Shown piece by piece: positions 31,094 through 40,848 of a stretch of 64,000 bases of DNA; positions within the stretch are counted from its first letter, which is position 1; every line of letters begins with the position of its first letter. Source of the stretch: Melitaea cinxia. Taxonomy: Eukaryota > Arthropoda > Insecta > Lepidoptera > Nymphalidae. The notes beneath the pieces were generated by a model. The model ran no database searches and had not been told where the DNA came from. It saw nothing but the letters and a program-made list of their open reading frames with translations. Position numbers and translations under genes: made by a program. Location: assembly GCF_905220565.1 (NCBI RefSeq), contig NC_059414.1:13142001-13206000 (forward strand). The letters run 5' to 3'.

Positions 31094-33970
31094 ATGATTC
31101 TTAATGTTTATTATCAGAATGTTCGTGGTTTACGAACAAAAACTTCGGCGTTCTATCGTAATATCTGTCTCAATTCTTATGACATTGTATGTTTAACCGA
31201 AACATGGTCAATCGACGGTATCAGAGATAGCGAATTATTCGACGCACGTTATATAGTGTGGAGAAGGGACCGAGATTATATTAAAACTAAACAATCACTG
31301 GGTGGCGGAGTGTTAATCGCCGTTCGTAAGGAGCTTGCCGCTCAAATTCAACGTGAGTGGTGTTCAAATGCTGAGGACCTGTGGGTAACTGTAACACTCC
31401 GCTGTCGAAAACCGACTATTGTTTATAAATTGCACATATGTGTTGTCTACATTTGTAATCAGGGAACGACGTGCTCATCGGCATCACAGCTAACGACCTT
31501 TTCTGAACATCTACCCGAAATAGTCTTAAAAAATCCGTGTGATAAATATTTAATAATGGGGGATTTTAATTTACCGAATTTATCATGGGTACAATCACAA
31601 GATTCCATATACACTGCTACCAATATTCATGGTACCCACCAATTTGACTTTTTGGATTGTGTGAACATATGTAATCTATCGCAATACAATTGTGTTTTGA
31701 ACTCTAATGACAGGATACTCGATTTAATATTTTGTAATGGTGAAGTAAGTGTTACTCGATGCCGAGACTCATTATTGCCGATGGATTCACATCATCCGGC
31801 GCTGTGTGTGTCGGCCGAGTTTGTTCAATTGCACACCCTTCGGCCTAGTCAATATATAAAATATTTATATAACAAAGGTGACTATGAATCAATTAACAGA
31901 AAAATAATTGATATAAATTGGTTTGCTGAATTTTCTTGTAGGTCCCTACTTCACGCAGTCGACTTTTTTTATGAAGCTTTAAATGATTTAAGAAGCACCC
32001 ACGTACCAACAAAAGTAGTTAATAACTCACAAAAATATCCTCCTTGGTTTGAAACATGCCTAATTAAAATTATAAAGGAAAAATCTAAATTTCACTCTAA
32101 ATACAAAATTTATGGAAACTATTCAGATTACCTGTCATTTACTATTCTAAGAGACCGCGTTAAGCACCTGGAAAAAGAAATGTTTGACAAATACATCTCT
32201 AACATTGAAAGAAACATCGCTAAGAACCCAAAAGCTTTCTGGACTTATATAAAATCTAAAAATCAGCACAATAATACGTATCCTGCAGTGATGAGTCTCG
32301 GCCATAAATCGAGTGATAAAGGGGAGGATATTTGCAGTATGTTTAGTGAGTATTTTCAATCAATATTCTTGACCAATATTAACTCCACTATTGACTACTC
32401 TGAGAGCACTGCGGCGACCTTGTCAGATATTGAAGATATTGAAATTACTCAGTTTGAAATACAGAAGTTATTGGAATCATTAAACATCAGTAAATCTGCC
32501 GGCCCTGACGCTATTCCAGCCGTATTTATTATTAGGTGCGCCAAGAGTCTAGCCTTTCCTCTTTCCTTATTGTTTAGACGTTCTCTGAAAGAGGGCATTG
32601 TTCCCCCAATTTGGAAGTCAGCTTTCATCACGCCAGTACATAAAAAAGGGCCTAAAAATAAAATTGAGAACTATAGACCTATATCTAAGCTGTGTCTTTT
32701 TGCTAAAGTATTAGAAAGAATTGTATATAAACAAGTTTACGCTTGCTTGAGACATACATTTGCCTCTGAACAACATGGCTTTATAAAAGGAAGGTCTACT
32801 ACTTCTAACCTAATTTTGTGTGCTGACTATTTATCTCAGCATATGTCAGAGCCTTCACAGGTAGACGTGGTGTATACCGATTATAGCAAGTGTTTCGATA
32901 GGATTGATCACGTCTTACTTCTACGGAAGCTACAACTGGTAGGCATAAGAGGTAACCTATATAGATGGCTGACCTCCTACATACACAACAGGTCACAAAC
33001 CGTGGCTTTAAAAGGATTCACTTCTTCTGCCATTTATATTCCATCGGGCGTTCCTCAGGGATCCTTGTTGGGTCCACTGCTTTTCAATATATTTATCATC
33101 GACATTTCTTCATGTTTCATTCATTCCAAAATACTTTTATATGCCGATGATATGAAAATCATGTGTCCAATTAGAAGTATTGACTCTGCTATACATCTTC
33201 AAGACGACCTTCACAGATTCGAATTATATTGCTCCGACAATAAATTAGATCTTAACGTTTCTAAGTGTTACATCTGTTCATACACTCGTAAGCCCAACCC
33301 CATTGTATTCAATTATAAACTGAAAAACTCTGACATTTCTAGAGTTACTTCTATTCGCGACTTGGGGGTCACTTTTGACTCAAATTTAACCTTTGATATC
33401 CATATTGACTCTATAGTGAATAAAGCATCTAAATCACTTGGATTTATACTTCGTATGTCCTCTGACTTTACGTCAATTAAAACAATTAAAATATTATACT
33501 GTTCGTACGTAAGAAGTCACTTAGAGTATGCATCCCAGATCTGGAGCCCTATCTATAATACCTATATTAATCGAATTGAACGTCTACAAAAACGCTTTTT
33601 ATCGTATCTACAATTCAGAACAAAAGAATATATACCTGGATATTTGAGACGCTGTCGTAAATTTCATGTTCTACCGCTACAAAATAGAAGACGCATAGCT
33701 GATCTAGCTTATTTATTGAACATTGCAAATGGCTCGGTCGACTGTCCTGAGCTATTAGAACGTATCGGTCTGAGAGTTCCTTCATCACCTAGGAGACTTT
33801 GTTCAATCTTTATACCCAGTACTAGAACTAATTATAGCCAGAATCGTTACTTGGTGAGAGCGAGCAGATTTTTCAATGAGACTGCAGATAAACTGGATTT
33901 AGACCTATTTAACACTACAAGTCACTATCTAAAACGTCTTATGGCTGATCAGTTTTTTAACTATAGGTAG
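31094..33970 (+). CDS. LINE ORF2: AP-endonuclease and reverse transcriptase
   Basis: 958 aa, uninterrupted. N-terminal endonuclease: QNVRG (about residue 8), catalytic LTETW (about 35), MGDFNLPNLSW (about 155) and DSHHPAL near residue 230. Reverse transcriptase: HKKGPKNKIENYRPIS, motif A DYSKCFD (about 596), motif B SGVPQGSLLGPLLF (about 650) and motif C YADD (about 683), with all three catalytic aspartates present. The C-terminal region has RIERLQKRFL, as in the Jockey/CR1 group. It nicks target DNA and copies the element RNA in place. No RNase H domain is evident. Confidence 0.92.
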   Translation: MILNVYYQNVRGLRTKTSAFYRNICLNSYDIVCLTETWSIDGIRDSELFDARYIVWRRDRDYIKTKQSLGGGVLIAVRKELAAQIQREWCSNAEDLWVTVTLRCRKPTIVYKLHICVVYICNQGTTCSSASQLTTFSEHLPEIVLKNPCDKYLIMGDFNLPNLSWVQSQDSIYTATNIHGTHQFDFLDCVNICNLSQYNCVLNSNDRILDLIFCNGEVSVTRCRDSLLPMDSHHPALCVSAEFVQLHTLRPSQYIKYLYNKGDYESINRKIIDINWFAEFSCRSLLHAVDFFYEALNDLRSTHVPTKVVNNSQKYPPWFETCLIKIIKEKSKFHSKYKIYGNYSDYLSFTILRDRVKHLEKEMFDKYISNIERNIAKNPKAFWTYIKSKNQHNNTYPAVMSLGHKSSDKGEDICSMFSEYFQSIFLTNINSTIDYSESTAATLSDIEDIEITQFEIQKLLESLNISKSAGPDAIPAVFIIRCAKSLAFPLSLLFRRSLKEGIVPPIWKSAFITPVHKKGPKNKIENYRPISKLCLFAKVLERIVYKQVYACLRHTFASEQHGFIKGRSTTSNLILCADYLSQHMSEPSQVDVVYTDYSKCFDRIDHVLLLRKLQLVGIRGNLYRWLTSYIHNRSQTVALKGFTSSAIYIPSGVPQGSLLGPLLFNIFIIDISSCFIHSKILLYADDMKIMCPIRSIDSAIHLQDDLHRFELYCSDNKLDLNVSKCYICSYTRKPNPIVFNYKLKNSDISRVTSIRDLGVTFDSNLTFDIHIDSIVNKASKSLGFILRMSSDFTSIKTIKILYCSYVRSHLEYASQIWSPIYNTYINRIERLQKRFLSYLQFRTKEYIPGYLRRCRKFHVLPLQNRRRIADLAYLLNIANGSVDCPELLERIGLRVPSSPRRLCSIFIPSTRTNYSQNRYLVRASRFFNETADKLDLDLFNTTSHYLKRLMADQFFNYR

Positions 33971-34206
33971 ACTGGCCTAGGGAAACAAATTTTTATTCTT
34001 ATTTTATTTTATTTATTTTTTTTAACTTTAGTACTCTAGTCTTTTCTTAGCGCATTAGTGCACGTGTCTGTCCTATATTTAAGTTCACTTGTGTACCTAT
34101 ATGTGGAAACTTTTAATTGGCCTTTATGTACCTACTTGTATATTTAAATCCATGTAATTTAGCTGTAAGTTTTCCTGTAAAATAAATAAATAAATAAATA
34201 AATAAA

Positions 34207-35734
34207 GTAAAACTAAAGAACATAAGAGCAGAGATTTTTGTGTACCGAAATGTACAAAATTGTGTACCGTTTCATTTTAACAATGTAAGTAAGGTCGCGA
34301 ACTCGCTTATGATACACCATACCGTTGTAAACTATTTTGGTAACTGGTTACAATCAAGACATATGCCTAATTGCACTATAATTGCTTAAAAAAGCTAAAA
34401 TATAATAATATTGATGCACATAATTAAAAACAAGCCTTATTTAGAATTATAAACCAAATAAACCAAAAAGTGTTTATTGCTTTGAATTATGTTCAGGCGC
34501 AACCTTTATTGCATACTTTGCAAAATTTTCTTCTACATAATTCGTATTTTTTTTATATATTAATTTTATACCCGATTGTGTGTTAGGAATTTAGCTAACA
34601 TAAAATGATCGATTAAAAATATATACGGCTTATTTTATACAACTAGGTCAGCAAACAAGCGTACGGCTCACCTTACTCACACTGCTTGAAAACAGTACTA
34701 TTTAGCGGCGATCTTTTCGAAGGTTTGTGTACTTTCCCAGTACAGCTGCTCCAAATTAAATCAAGATATTTCGTATTATATCCTCACCTCAAGATAATAA
34801 AATTTGATAGTAAAATTTGAGGTAGCCCTGTTCGTTCACAGGTAAGTAAAACTATGCGAAGCGCCATCTATTCCGGGGCGCATTAATCAAGAGAATGGAC
34901 GATTTATTAAGATCTGACGACGGCTCGGAGTATGCGTCGATGTGGATCGCTGTTACACGACATCGTGGAATCTGACGAGCTATTTTGAATCCAATGAATA
35001 TTGATAATCATTTCTTGAATTTAGATTTGAAATTTAACAAAGTACTAACAGTAATAAAACTTTTACTGATATGGGATTTACTCCGAATGTGAACATGAGA
35101 ACCAGTCACCCGCGACCACGGCATCTGAAACATCGCAAAAATGCCCGATATTTTGGAGATGTAGATTCCGCGTAAATATAAGTCCTAATAATGACTGTAA
35201 AGTTTAAAAACTTGTACCAGCATAATTATCTAACAAAATCTGTCGAAATATAGCCCGAAAATATCATTCATATTTTCATAAAGAACTCATTTAAAATATT
35301 GTATTATATCATATACTACAGCAAATTATTTTTACGGAAGTTTGCTGTCAATAACTCTTCAATGTCTAAATATTAATAGTTATTTATTTGTAAATAAACA
35401 AGACAGTCTATAAGAGAACCTTAAACCCTATATAGTACTAGGTCATCGGATAAAAAATGGCTTCTAAGAAACTATACGTTTGCCCATCTCTTATTATCAG
35501 TATACTAAGAAATAGATATACTCAGGGACGAATTAAGATGTACAATTCTCTTTTTTAAATCCTTTGAAAACAATTCAACAAATGAACAAATTCAAATATA
35601 AATAAATTTAATAACATCAATAAATAATTTAGTTATTAAACATTAAAAATAATAAATTTAAGAATACTCAGACAAATTTTTAGTTCTCTAATTTATATTA
35701 GATATTCTTTTCATTTGTTTCAATTCTGAATACA
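34207..35734. other. unassigned AT-rich DNA
   Basis: No gene seen. A family E LINE fragment (CAGCAAACAAGCGTACGGCT) lies at about 34640-34745. A non-repetitive-looking stretch follows at 34850-35120 with no clear frame. Confidence 0.45.
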
Positions 35735-35870
35735 AGGCCAAAGAATCTCTACCAGCATCTGTTTTCGGAAAACTATAACCTGGCGATCTTTAAGTTGCGA
35801 GTGAATAGGTTACTTCTAGGTAAGCGTGCTCCGTCTTAGACCGCATTTTCTCTTATCATCAGGTGAAATA
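35735..35870 (+). repeat. second copy of the LINE 3' end seen at 1285-2130
   Basis: Matches the last coding part (AGTGAATAGG, CTAGGTAAGCG), the stop and the start of the 3' UTR (CATCAGGTGA) of that element. Confidence 0.75.
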
Positions 35871-36255
35871 GTGATTAAACGCAAGCCATCATTGTATAAT
35901 AAATACTATGATTGTTATCATGGCCAATTTAGTCTTCTTCTTCTGCTGGACATTATTATTCCCAGTTTTTACTGTCGCCGCACACTATATATACACACGA
36001 CGCTTGAAAACCGCCAAATTGTACCACTAAGATTTATTTATTTATTTATTTTGTTTGACGTGTATTATCGTCTAGCTATGTCTTAGCGGATAATCTGGCC
36101 CTGCGTGTATTTAATACTGATAATACCTGCGCTCGCGCCGTTTGATAAAAAGCGTAAGACGGCGCCGCGTGTCAAATAATTACTGACATGTACGCTCGTG
36201 TAAGAAAGTAATTCACCATTAAAAATAGCGGTAATATTATCTGTTCATTTTAATA
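35871..36255. other. unassigned DNA
   Basis: Nothing recognised. The 86-codon frame beginning at 35826 overlaps a repeat end and is not a gene. Confidence 0.4.
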
Positions 36256-36931
36256 TTAACACTTTCACGCGAACATGTCAATATTGTAGCTCTATGCGAT
36301 ATTGCACATCATTTTTTCATATAAATTCGAGCGGCGTCTGATGGCGTTCAGCAAATAGCTGATGGTATTGGTATTTGAATATATTGCGCTGACGTTCTTA
36401 GACGTCGACGTCCATATACGCTGTGCAATAATATATACCTATATAAAAATGTGCCATTACGAACGACCTATAATAACGCCGACGTATATAGGCACCTGGG
36501 CTTTAAAGCATAAATAAACATTGTATTTGTTAATTAACGACGGCTAATAACGTTAACAGTTTAAGAAGTATTTTGTATAAAAATACACCCAAGCACTACC
36601 CCCCCGAGGCGCACAAGTCGACTGAAGTAATGAAACTTCTTAGGCGAAACGACGTATAGTGACGTTGTGCGCTAAAAAAGTAGGTACTGAGTATCAGGAC
36701 GGAATGCCATCAAAGAAGGCAAAATTAATCAGTGCGGCGTAGCACTACAATTTTTAGAATTAGATATGTTGTGGCACAGCAACCAAACTTTTAAACATTA
36801 GTATGGCCAGGCACCGTACCTTTACGTTGTGCTCAATAAATCGGGTTTTTGCTGAACGTTATAGTACGTTGTGCCATATCATATCTACCAATATGTGACG
36901 TACATATACGTTGTTCGCATGAAAGTGTTAA
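36256..36931. mobile_element. TTAA-flanked MITE, second family
   Basis: TTAA at 36256-36259 and 36928-36931. Inverted termini CACTTTCACGCGAAC (left) and GTTCGCATGAAAGTG (right), one mismatch. Interior of about 670 bp has no coding capacity. The size and TTAA target point to the piggyBac superfamily. Its ends differ from the MITE at 5120 and from the element at 6781. Confidence 0.8.
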
Positions 36932-37029
36932 TATTTAAATGATGGAAATATAAGACAGAAAAACATATATATTGAAAAGAAGTTCCTTACGGTAGGCTTG
37001 ACATTGGGCTGGGCGACCGAACTGAAAAA

Positions 37030-37195
37030 ATGTGATATTAATCATTACAGCCTATACAGTCCACTGTTGGACATAGGCCTCCACAAGTTTACGCCAAAAA
37101 TAACGTGAACTCGTGTGTTTTGCCCATAGTCACCACGCTGGGCAGGCGGGTTGATGACCGCAGGGCTGGCTTTGTCGCAACGAAGATGCTGCTGG
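37030..37195 (-). repeat. SINE-like element A, partial reverse copy
   Basis: From CAGCCTATACAGTCCACTG to GACCGCAGGGCTGGC; the head is missing. Confidence 0.8.
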
Positions 37196-37919
37196 TGGTA
37201 CTAAAACCGTAAGAAAATATATAACGGAAGTGACGTAGTATCAGTCGCACGACTGTATAATATGACGTTTGTAAAACTAAAATATTACTAGTAAACTTTT
37301 TTTTAATTATTTATGTATTTTTATACTGTCGACAAAAATAAATAAAGACATATGTTTGTTTTTATTTCACTTAGTAGTTTGAATTATTATTATTTTCTTT
37401 GATTTATTTTATTTTAATGTATTTGTTATTTTCTAAAATACTAAATTTCCTAAATAATTTTATGTACTTAATTAAAAACCAATCAAAAAAATTAAAAAAA
37501 AAATCAAGAACGAAAATATATATAAAATTCAACTTTTTTTAAATTGTGTTGCTTCTATACTATCCGAAGAAACTTCGTTCCTACCTGGTGTCCCATGACA
37601 CCACACAATTTATATATATTTTTTAAAGATACATGAAATAAGCCTTCTAACATTATCTTATCATCGATCTAACATTATCTTATCATCGATGACAAGTATT
37701 ATAATTCAGTACGAAAATCATGCTGTAATTTCCTTAACTAACTATTCAATTGACGACTTTTATATAAATGATAAAGATATATGGATTTAATTGCGCTGTA
37801 TTTCATGCATGATTTGATTATAATGATAGTTTCAGTTTTTTAAGACTAATTATTGAGTATCTTATCTCCTTACACTTCTCAGCAGAATCTACATTCCTAA
37901 TCAGTGGTAGCTTCATAAT
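37196..37919. repeat. AT-rich DNA with a 22-bp tandem duplication
   Basis: At 37646-37667 and 37668-37689 the same 22-bp unit occurs twice without change. Otherwise unassigned. Confidence 0.6.
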
Positions 37920-38333
37920 TGATTTTATTTATTTATTTATTTATTTATTTAATCACGTACAGAACAGGTTACAGCCATTAAAAGATACAGAAATAGTTCA
38001 TACATAACATAATGTTCAGGTTGAAACCCTAAATGTGCACGACATACAGTAAAATAATACACTAAGCAGAAACAGAAGTGGATGAAAGGGAATATACTTA
38101 TATAAATTTAAACTTAAAAACTAAAATTGCTTAACCAGTTACATTTATTAAAAGTTTGGTATTAAAAGAAGCGAGATTCACTAAAAACTATTATGATTAT
38201 AATTTGTTAAATGGCAAATAAAAACTGTGAAACTTGTAAAAATAAATTTTTAATTTTGAATACGATTACTGTAGGATTTTGTCGAAAAGTATGATTTTGG
38301 GTTTCAAAAATTATATTCTTCATGTAAAACTCG
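37920..38333 (-). repeat. (ATTT)n and LINE 3' end in reverse
   Basis: A run of ATTT units at about 37925-37952, followed by 'AATCACGTACAGAACAGGTT', looks like the tail and 3' UTR of a LINE inserted in reverse. A similar ATTT run is at 47727-47750. Confidence 0.5.
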
Positions 38334-38450
38334 TCTCCGCGACGGTACCGCCGCGTGCGCAGAGGCGCGCCAACTGCATTACTGTTTAATTGTTATCGGC
38401 TCTCACCCGGCGCCGAGACGCCGACCTGCGCCGTATTTCTGCTATAAATC
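38334..38450. repeat. GC-rich island
   Basis: About 115 bp rich in CG dinucleotides (GCGACGGTACCGCCGCGTGC, CCGGCGCCGAGACGCC) in AT-rich DNA. Origin unknown; it may be a transposon fragment or CpG-rich relic. Confidence 0.4.
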
Positions 38451-38964
38451 ACTTATAATTTAATATCCGCATTAAATCTATATAAATACCTCTCGATTAT
38501 GATATTAATAGGAACATCTTTTCTGGATTCCTGAATCGAAAAAGTAGATTATCTTTAATATCCTTCCACTTGTTTGTCACTGATGTAATTCTTTATCTGA
38601 TTTTGATACTAGCTCTGTCTGGACTGCGAAAGGCTGCTGCGATAGCTCTGTCTTGCTAATTTACCTGTTATTTACTGAGAAATAGTTAAGTGTGATGTAC
38701 TGAGATGAAACATGAGTTTTTTCAACTACAAGATTTGATATGACCAAAATGAAATAAAATTTATTCAAACAGGCCTCAAAATCACTTTCGAATCGTCATT
38801 TTACAAATTATATAAGTTTATTTACTTTAAAGTGATTCATCACTTCAGCCTAATACAGTCCTCGCCAGAGTCGGATTGGATTTGAGTGGATACGATTCCT
38901 GTCTCAAGTCTGGACTGTAAATACTACAAGGTTTACATAAAAATAATTGACATATTTACATATT
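38451..38964. other. unassigned DNA
   Basis: Nothing recognised. Confidence 0.4.
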
Positions 38965-39575
38965 TCTTAATTCAACAAGTTCGGCAACAAGAGTAAGACT
39001 TGGCTGACGGTAAGCGAATACCGTAGTCTATAGACGCTGGTAACAGCACCAGCATCGCAACCGTGTTCCCGACCCTACCCACAATACTCCCGAGGTCTTG
39101 TCAACTTACTTACCACAGGAACACACCACAGCTTGAAAGCAGTATTATTTATTATTTGACATATATTATTTAATCGTCTGTGACGCCGCGTTGGCGCAGA
39201 GGTCACAGCCATGGATTGTACCTGTTGCGCTGGCGGTTGCGGGTTCGATCCCCGCACATGACAAACATTTGTATTGGTCATACAGGTGTTTGCCGTGGTC
39301 TGGGTGTTTGTGCAGTCCTAGTGGGTCTCCCCACCGTGCCTCGGAGAGCACGTTAAGCCGTCGGTCACGGTTGTTATCATGTACACCTGATAGCGATCGT
39401 TACTCATAGTAGATAATATATCCGCCAACCCGCATTGGAGCAGCGTGGTGGACTAAGCTCTGATCCTTCTCCTACATGGGGAAAGAGGCCTGTGCCCAGT
39501 AGTGGGATATTACAGGCTGAAGCGATTTAATCGTCTGTAAGGTCAAGGTACTTCTCCAGTGTAAATATCTAATAT
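38965..39575 (-). repeat. family E LINE fragment, split by a SINE
   Basis: Reads 'TTGGCTGACGGTAAGCGAAT' to 'CTTGAAAGCAGTATTATT', then after the SINE resumes with 'GTAAGGTCAAGGTACTTCTC'. The uninterrupted equivalent is at 53190-53420. Confidence 0.75.
39182..39524 (+). mobile_element. complete tRNA-derived SINE (family B)
   Basis: 343 bp between perfect 14-bp direct repeats ATTTAATCGTCTGT at 39168-39181 and 39525-39538. The head has a pol III A-box-like TTGGCGCAGAGG and a B box GGTTCGATCCC (39242-39252), so it derives from a tRNA gene. The tail GAGGCCTGTGCCCAGTAGTG resembles the RTE LINE 3' end, suggesting use of RTE machinery. It interrupts a family E LINE fragment. Confidence 0.9.
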
Positions 39576-40649
39576 TTCATCTTAAAATTAAGAACAGTAA
39601 AATTATGTCTGTAAACAAATGGATTTGAGTACATACACTACATGTCAAATAATTGAGACTCGACTGAGGTCGTAAACTTTGTCAATTGACTGCACCCTGC
39701 GATGTCCGCATTCCTGTGCACAAGCGTTCCGCGTTAGTGCCTTGATACGCCTAGCTCACTAGAAAGTGATCTAGCCTTTTGTTAGACACGAAAGAGATCT
39801 AATCCAATTAAGTGGAAGATGTAAAGTCCGACGGGCTTTCCAACTTTCTGACCATATTTTGTTAATATAATAATGGGTCTTGGAATGTTTAGAATAAAGT
39901 TTAATGAAATATACTTACTTGATAAATACTTACTTGCACTGACTCTGGTATCAAGTCTCATAAACTAACCTCATCGGGTCTGACGTTTGCATTCGTATTA
40001 TTTTTTTTTCTCTAGACTTTTTCCTTTTTAGTGTACATAGTTTTTCGGAGATCACATAAAGCTGTCGATCCCAAATTTTATCATAGACAAAAGTAATGTA
40101 AATAAAACAGAATAGTCAAAATGCAAAAGTTTCTGCAAAAATCATACTAAATAACACACACAAACGCCTTTCACTTTAGCATATTTGCTACGGTTTCAAA
40201 AATACATTACATGTAAATATAACATTACATATATAATACAATAAGAAAAGCTGCCAAAAAAGACTCGAACTTGTTTCTACGAAAATGGAACATTTTACAA
40301 AAAGTAATGAAAATATATTAATAAAGATTGTTCGCAATAAACTAATAATCATTTCTTTTAAATGACTTTAGAAGAAGTCGTTATCTAAAAATGTCTACAA
40401 CATTCAACTTTCTGCCGCCACGCCGTGATCATGTAATTGCGTCAGAGAAAACAAACAAAGAATTACAACAACGAGGCGTTATCAAGAAAAAATAAACAAA
40501 CCGAAAAATTCTTTGCGTAAACCATTAAAAACAGTTTTATTTACTACAATACGAAAAGTTATAAGAAGAAATATACGATAAAACTAAAGAGATACAGCTG
40601 TTAGTTGTGCTTGTTTGCTTAAAATTAAAACAATATTTTAGGAGAAATA
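39576..40649. other. unassigned DNA
   Basis: No gene or clear repeat seen between the SINE and the TRPA gene end. Confidence 0.4.
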
Positions 40650-40655
40650 TTTATT
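40650..40655 (-). terminator. candidate polyadenylation signal of the TRPA gene
   Basis: AATAAA on the minus strand about 195 nt past the stop codon. Confidence 0.45.
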
Positions 40656-40848
40656 TATACAAAATACCCTGATTGATATCAAATTAACGATTACAAGTTT
40701 TCAAGAAAGACATTTTTGTTTTTATAATTTTCAAATATCATATTTACATTACAAACTCAATTTGCTATGAAATAAAATAAAATAAAAACTTGAAGTACAT
40801 TCAAATTACTAAAACTATTTACAACATATTTATAAAAAAAAAAAACAA

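Larger units (their letters stand above)
29400..34206 (+). mobile_element. apparently intact Jockey-group non-LTR retrotransposon
   Basis: Two long open frames in order (ORF1 29665-30678, ORF2 31094-33970), then a 3' UTR of about 200 bp ending in (AAAT)n at 34180-34206. The 5' limit is uncertain because no target duplication was found; 29400 is an estimate. Neither ORF has a stop or frameshift, so this may be a recent or still active copy. Confidence 0.85.

Noticed and set aside
30582..31097. 171-codon frame between the two LINE ORFs
   Set aside because: It overlaps the end of ORF1 and the inter-ORF spacer in another frame and has no recognisable domain.
37540..37610. A palindrome GGTGTCCCATGACACC as a regulatory site
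   Set aside because: A single short imperfect palindrome in repeat-rich DNA without any nearby gene.
39182..39262. A tRNA gene
   Set aside because: A and B boxes are present, but the cloverleaf is degenerate and the block is the head of a SINE with target duplications. The same holds for 55628, 55765, 58908 and 62716.
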